The notes under the pieces are model-generated. The model saw only the letters and a program-made list of their open reading frames with translations. It was not told the DNA's origin and made no database searches. A DNA stretch of 64,000 bases, from assembly GCA_009760885.1 (NCBI GenBank), contig CM019692.1:45941430-46005429 (forward strand), written 5' to 3'. Positions 54,801 through 57,800 of this stretch are shown one piece after another. Source of the DNA: Achatina immaculata (lineage: Eukaryota; Mollusca; Gastropoda; Stylommatophora; Achatinidae). Numbering within the stretch: position 1 is the first letter of the stretch; each line of letters begins with the position of its first letter. Made by a program: the position numbers and the translations under genes.

Positions 54801-57800
54801 TTGATAAACACACTGGTATAGTAAAAAAAAATGTTGAAGGACAAAAACGTTGGTGAGAAAGATGTGAGAATAATCATGAGAATGTACTGGGAGCAAAATA
54901 ATCATGAGAATGTACTGGGAACAAAAAAGCAGCTGTCAGAGTGGAGGGGCAAATAGGAGAATACCAGAAAATAAGGCCAGGCATATGGCAGGGACGTGTT
55001 CTGTCACCTGACCTCTTCTAGCTATGCAGTAAAAATATAGTGAAACATAGAAGACATGTCAGGAATAGCAGTGGGAAGCGTCAGCATTAATGACTTGAGA
55101 TATGCGGATGACATGGTGTATGGGTTGCCAACCCTGAAGCTAGCATGTCAGCTATGGGTTGCCAGCCCTGAAGTTAGCATATCAGCTATAGGTTGCTGAC
55201 TGTCAAATTGGACAGTGTCTTCACCCCCCGTGTTTTAAAGTTATGATAAGGGTATATTTGTATAATATTATGATAGAAAATAAATAGTTGGTTATGTCAG
55301 GAGACTGAATAAAATAAATAATTATAAAGAATATACCATCTTTATATTCATTTTTACCCCCACAGGCATTTATCATAGCAGTAACATCAGAGTTTATACC
55401 TCGCTTGGTATACAGCTTGCGATACAGTGCAGATGAAAGCCTTGCAGGTTATGTGAACTTCACATTGGCATATTTCAACACCTCAGACTTTCCCCCAGAA
55501 AGCATGCCTAAAGACCTATCCCTCGGGAGGGTTGAGATCTGCAGGTAAGCAGACTAAAAATCTGGATTTTATTTTTTTAAACTCATCCCGTGCCATAGTC
55601 GATATAGTGAGAATTTCCGGTTACTGCGTTGGGTGCCATAGTCGATATAGTGATAATTCAGTTGTTTAAAACACGATTCGAGTAAAATATGATTTTAATT
55701 TTCGCTCACAAGTTATCTGCCCATGTCAGAATTACCCAGCATCCTTTTCGCTTGCGTCACCGGCTGGTAGCCATTTTTTCCTACGTTTCTCTTCAAATTT
55801 GTGAATATTTTTCTAACCCTAGTCGAGAATGGACAAGCCTTCAGACAAGACACATGTTACTGGATGTTCACTAGTTAGGTCTTTACCAGAAAGAAAGGCT
55901 AAAACAGGTGCTAGGCAGATTTTTCTTGCATATTGTGGTAAGAAATCTTCTGACATTGTTTCTGACCGTGCTTTTGACCGGCAATCTGACAATGATTCTG
56001 ATAGTTCGTCTGACAGTGTCTCAGACAATGCTTCTGATAGCTCGTCTAATGTTTTCTGTTGTGTTTGTGTTTTTGTTTGTTTCTGCAAATTTGTGCACAA
56101 AGTGATCCAGTGATTACATTTCATGTGAGGATTTCCATTTATCATCGATTTGTGATTTCCAAGTTGATATTTACAGCTCCAATGGTAAGTAGAAAATAAT
56201 TTTATTTGTGTTTCATAAATTTTTTTCCCTTTGGGGGCTGAAAATGTTGTCATATTTTCTCACCAGTTATTTTTTTCTAAACAAACTCTGCATTTACGGA
56301 ATCTTCATTCATTTAAAATTTTTTTTATGTATAATAAGTATATTTGTGTAAGATGGAAATAATTGTTAAATCACTTTTTAAACGATACCCCAAAAATATC
56401 GCGACACCCGCGCATTTTGCTTGGCACCGACGTGACGTCCGCATTTGTTCCCGCGGGCACGGAAAGAGTTAAAGATGATTCATTAAATCTCAGAAGTTTA
56501 TCATTTGACATTTAGTAAATGTCAGAAGTCTATAATTTGGCAGTAAGCCACTGATTATAATGAGCTTGATCTTCTGAAGTAGTTAAACAGTCTTTGACAC
56601 ATGCATAGTCTGAGAGTAAATCATGCAGAAATCAGGTTTTTACTTACATTTCTAGGCAGCAGAAGCTTTGGGTGCCTCTGGCTTCTGATATTATCAGTTA
56701 TGGTTTATTGGTTTATGATGCTCTTCTTCCCCCCCCCCCCCCCCCCCCCAAGAGATCATACTTTAGCTCTTTGCTAAAGCAGTAGTGAAGATCTTGAAAC
56801 ATAAGCCTTGAAGTTGAATAGGAAGTAAGTCGTGGAGACATGAACTAACTTCTCAACTCTACCACCATGTGAAGCAGTCAGTGTGTTTTAGGTTGTGGTT
56901 ATGATTGTAACTTAACATATTTTATTGTCAGATACAAAGACTTCAGAAATCCTCCATGGATTGACCCAGAATATCGCAGGTCATCTGAGTTTTGGCACAT
57001 ACTGGCAGCACGTCTTGCTTTTGTTTGTATTTTTGAGGTAAATAACTAACTTCACGACTTTTGTTTTTTTCCCACCCTCTTATATCTCAGGCATAATCTC
57101 AGATACAAGAGACTGTTTCTCTTTCGTTCTTCATGCTCTGCTTTTATACAGAATCTGTTTTATTATCTAGTATGTCCTGAATCTCCTCAGACTTAGTATT
57201 GATATGTAAGGTAAAGGTAAAATTTGCATTTCCATGCCATTAAGGCATCAGGTCCTTATCTTCATAACCTTCGGCACAAGAAAGTGTGATGTGGTCAGCA
57301 TCACCCCTGGCTGCATTTACCTTCCCAGATTTCTCCAGTACCCATTTTAAGAGGCTAGGTGGATCCCGGGGCCTTTTTTTTTTTTTTTGGTGTGCGCCAG
57401 AAAAAATCTCACTGCTTGGACTTGAACATAGTAACACTGGATTAACCAAGCACCCAACCGCTTGGATAACCAGGCATAAAATATGAGAGCATCCACTTAA
57501 TTATCATCTCTCTTGTGTCATCTCAGCAAGGAAGGCTGGCTGTAATGGGCCTCATCTTGCTCTGTCTCTTATTATCACTGCATCCTACTAGTCCTGTCTA
57601 TTTCATGATGTTGTCCACTTTTATGAAACACTGGCTTCATTGAATAGACCATTGCCATTTCACATTTTCTGTTGTGTTTAAGTATTTGTTATTTTTGTAT
57701 GTATTTGCTCTGTGCTATAATGTTTAGTACACATAAGGCTGGGGTGCCCACTTAGGTGACCTAAAGGGCTACACCTGTTTGTAGTAATTGAGTGGCAGGC

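Noticed and set aside
55829..56113. Host gene with an acidic Ser/Asp domain
   Set aside because: It lies wholly inside a TTAA-flanked element and has no splice or homology support as a host gene.
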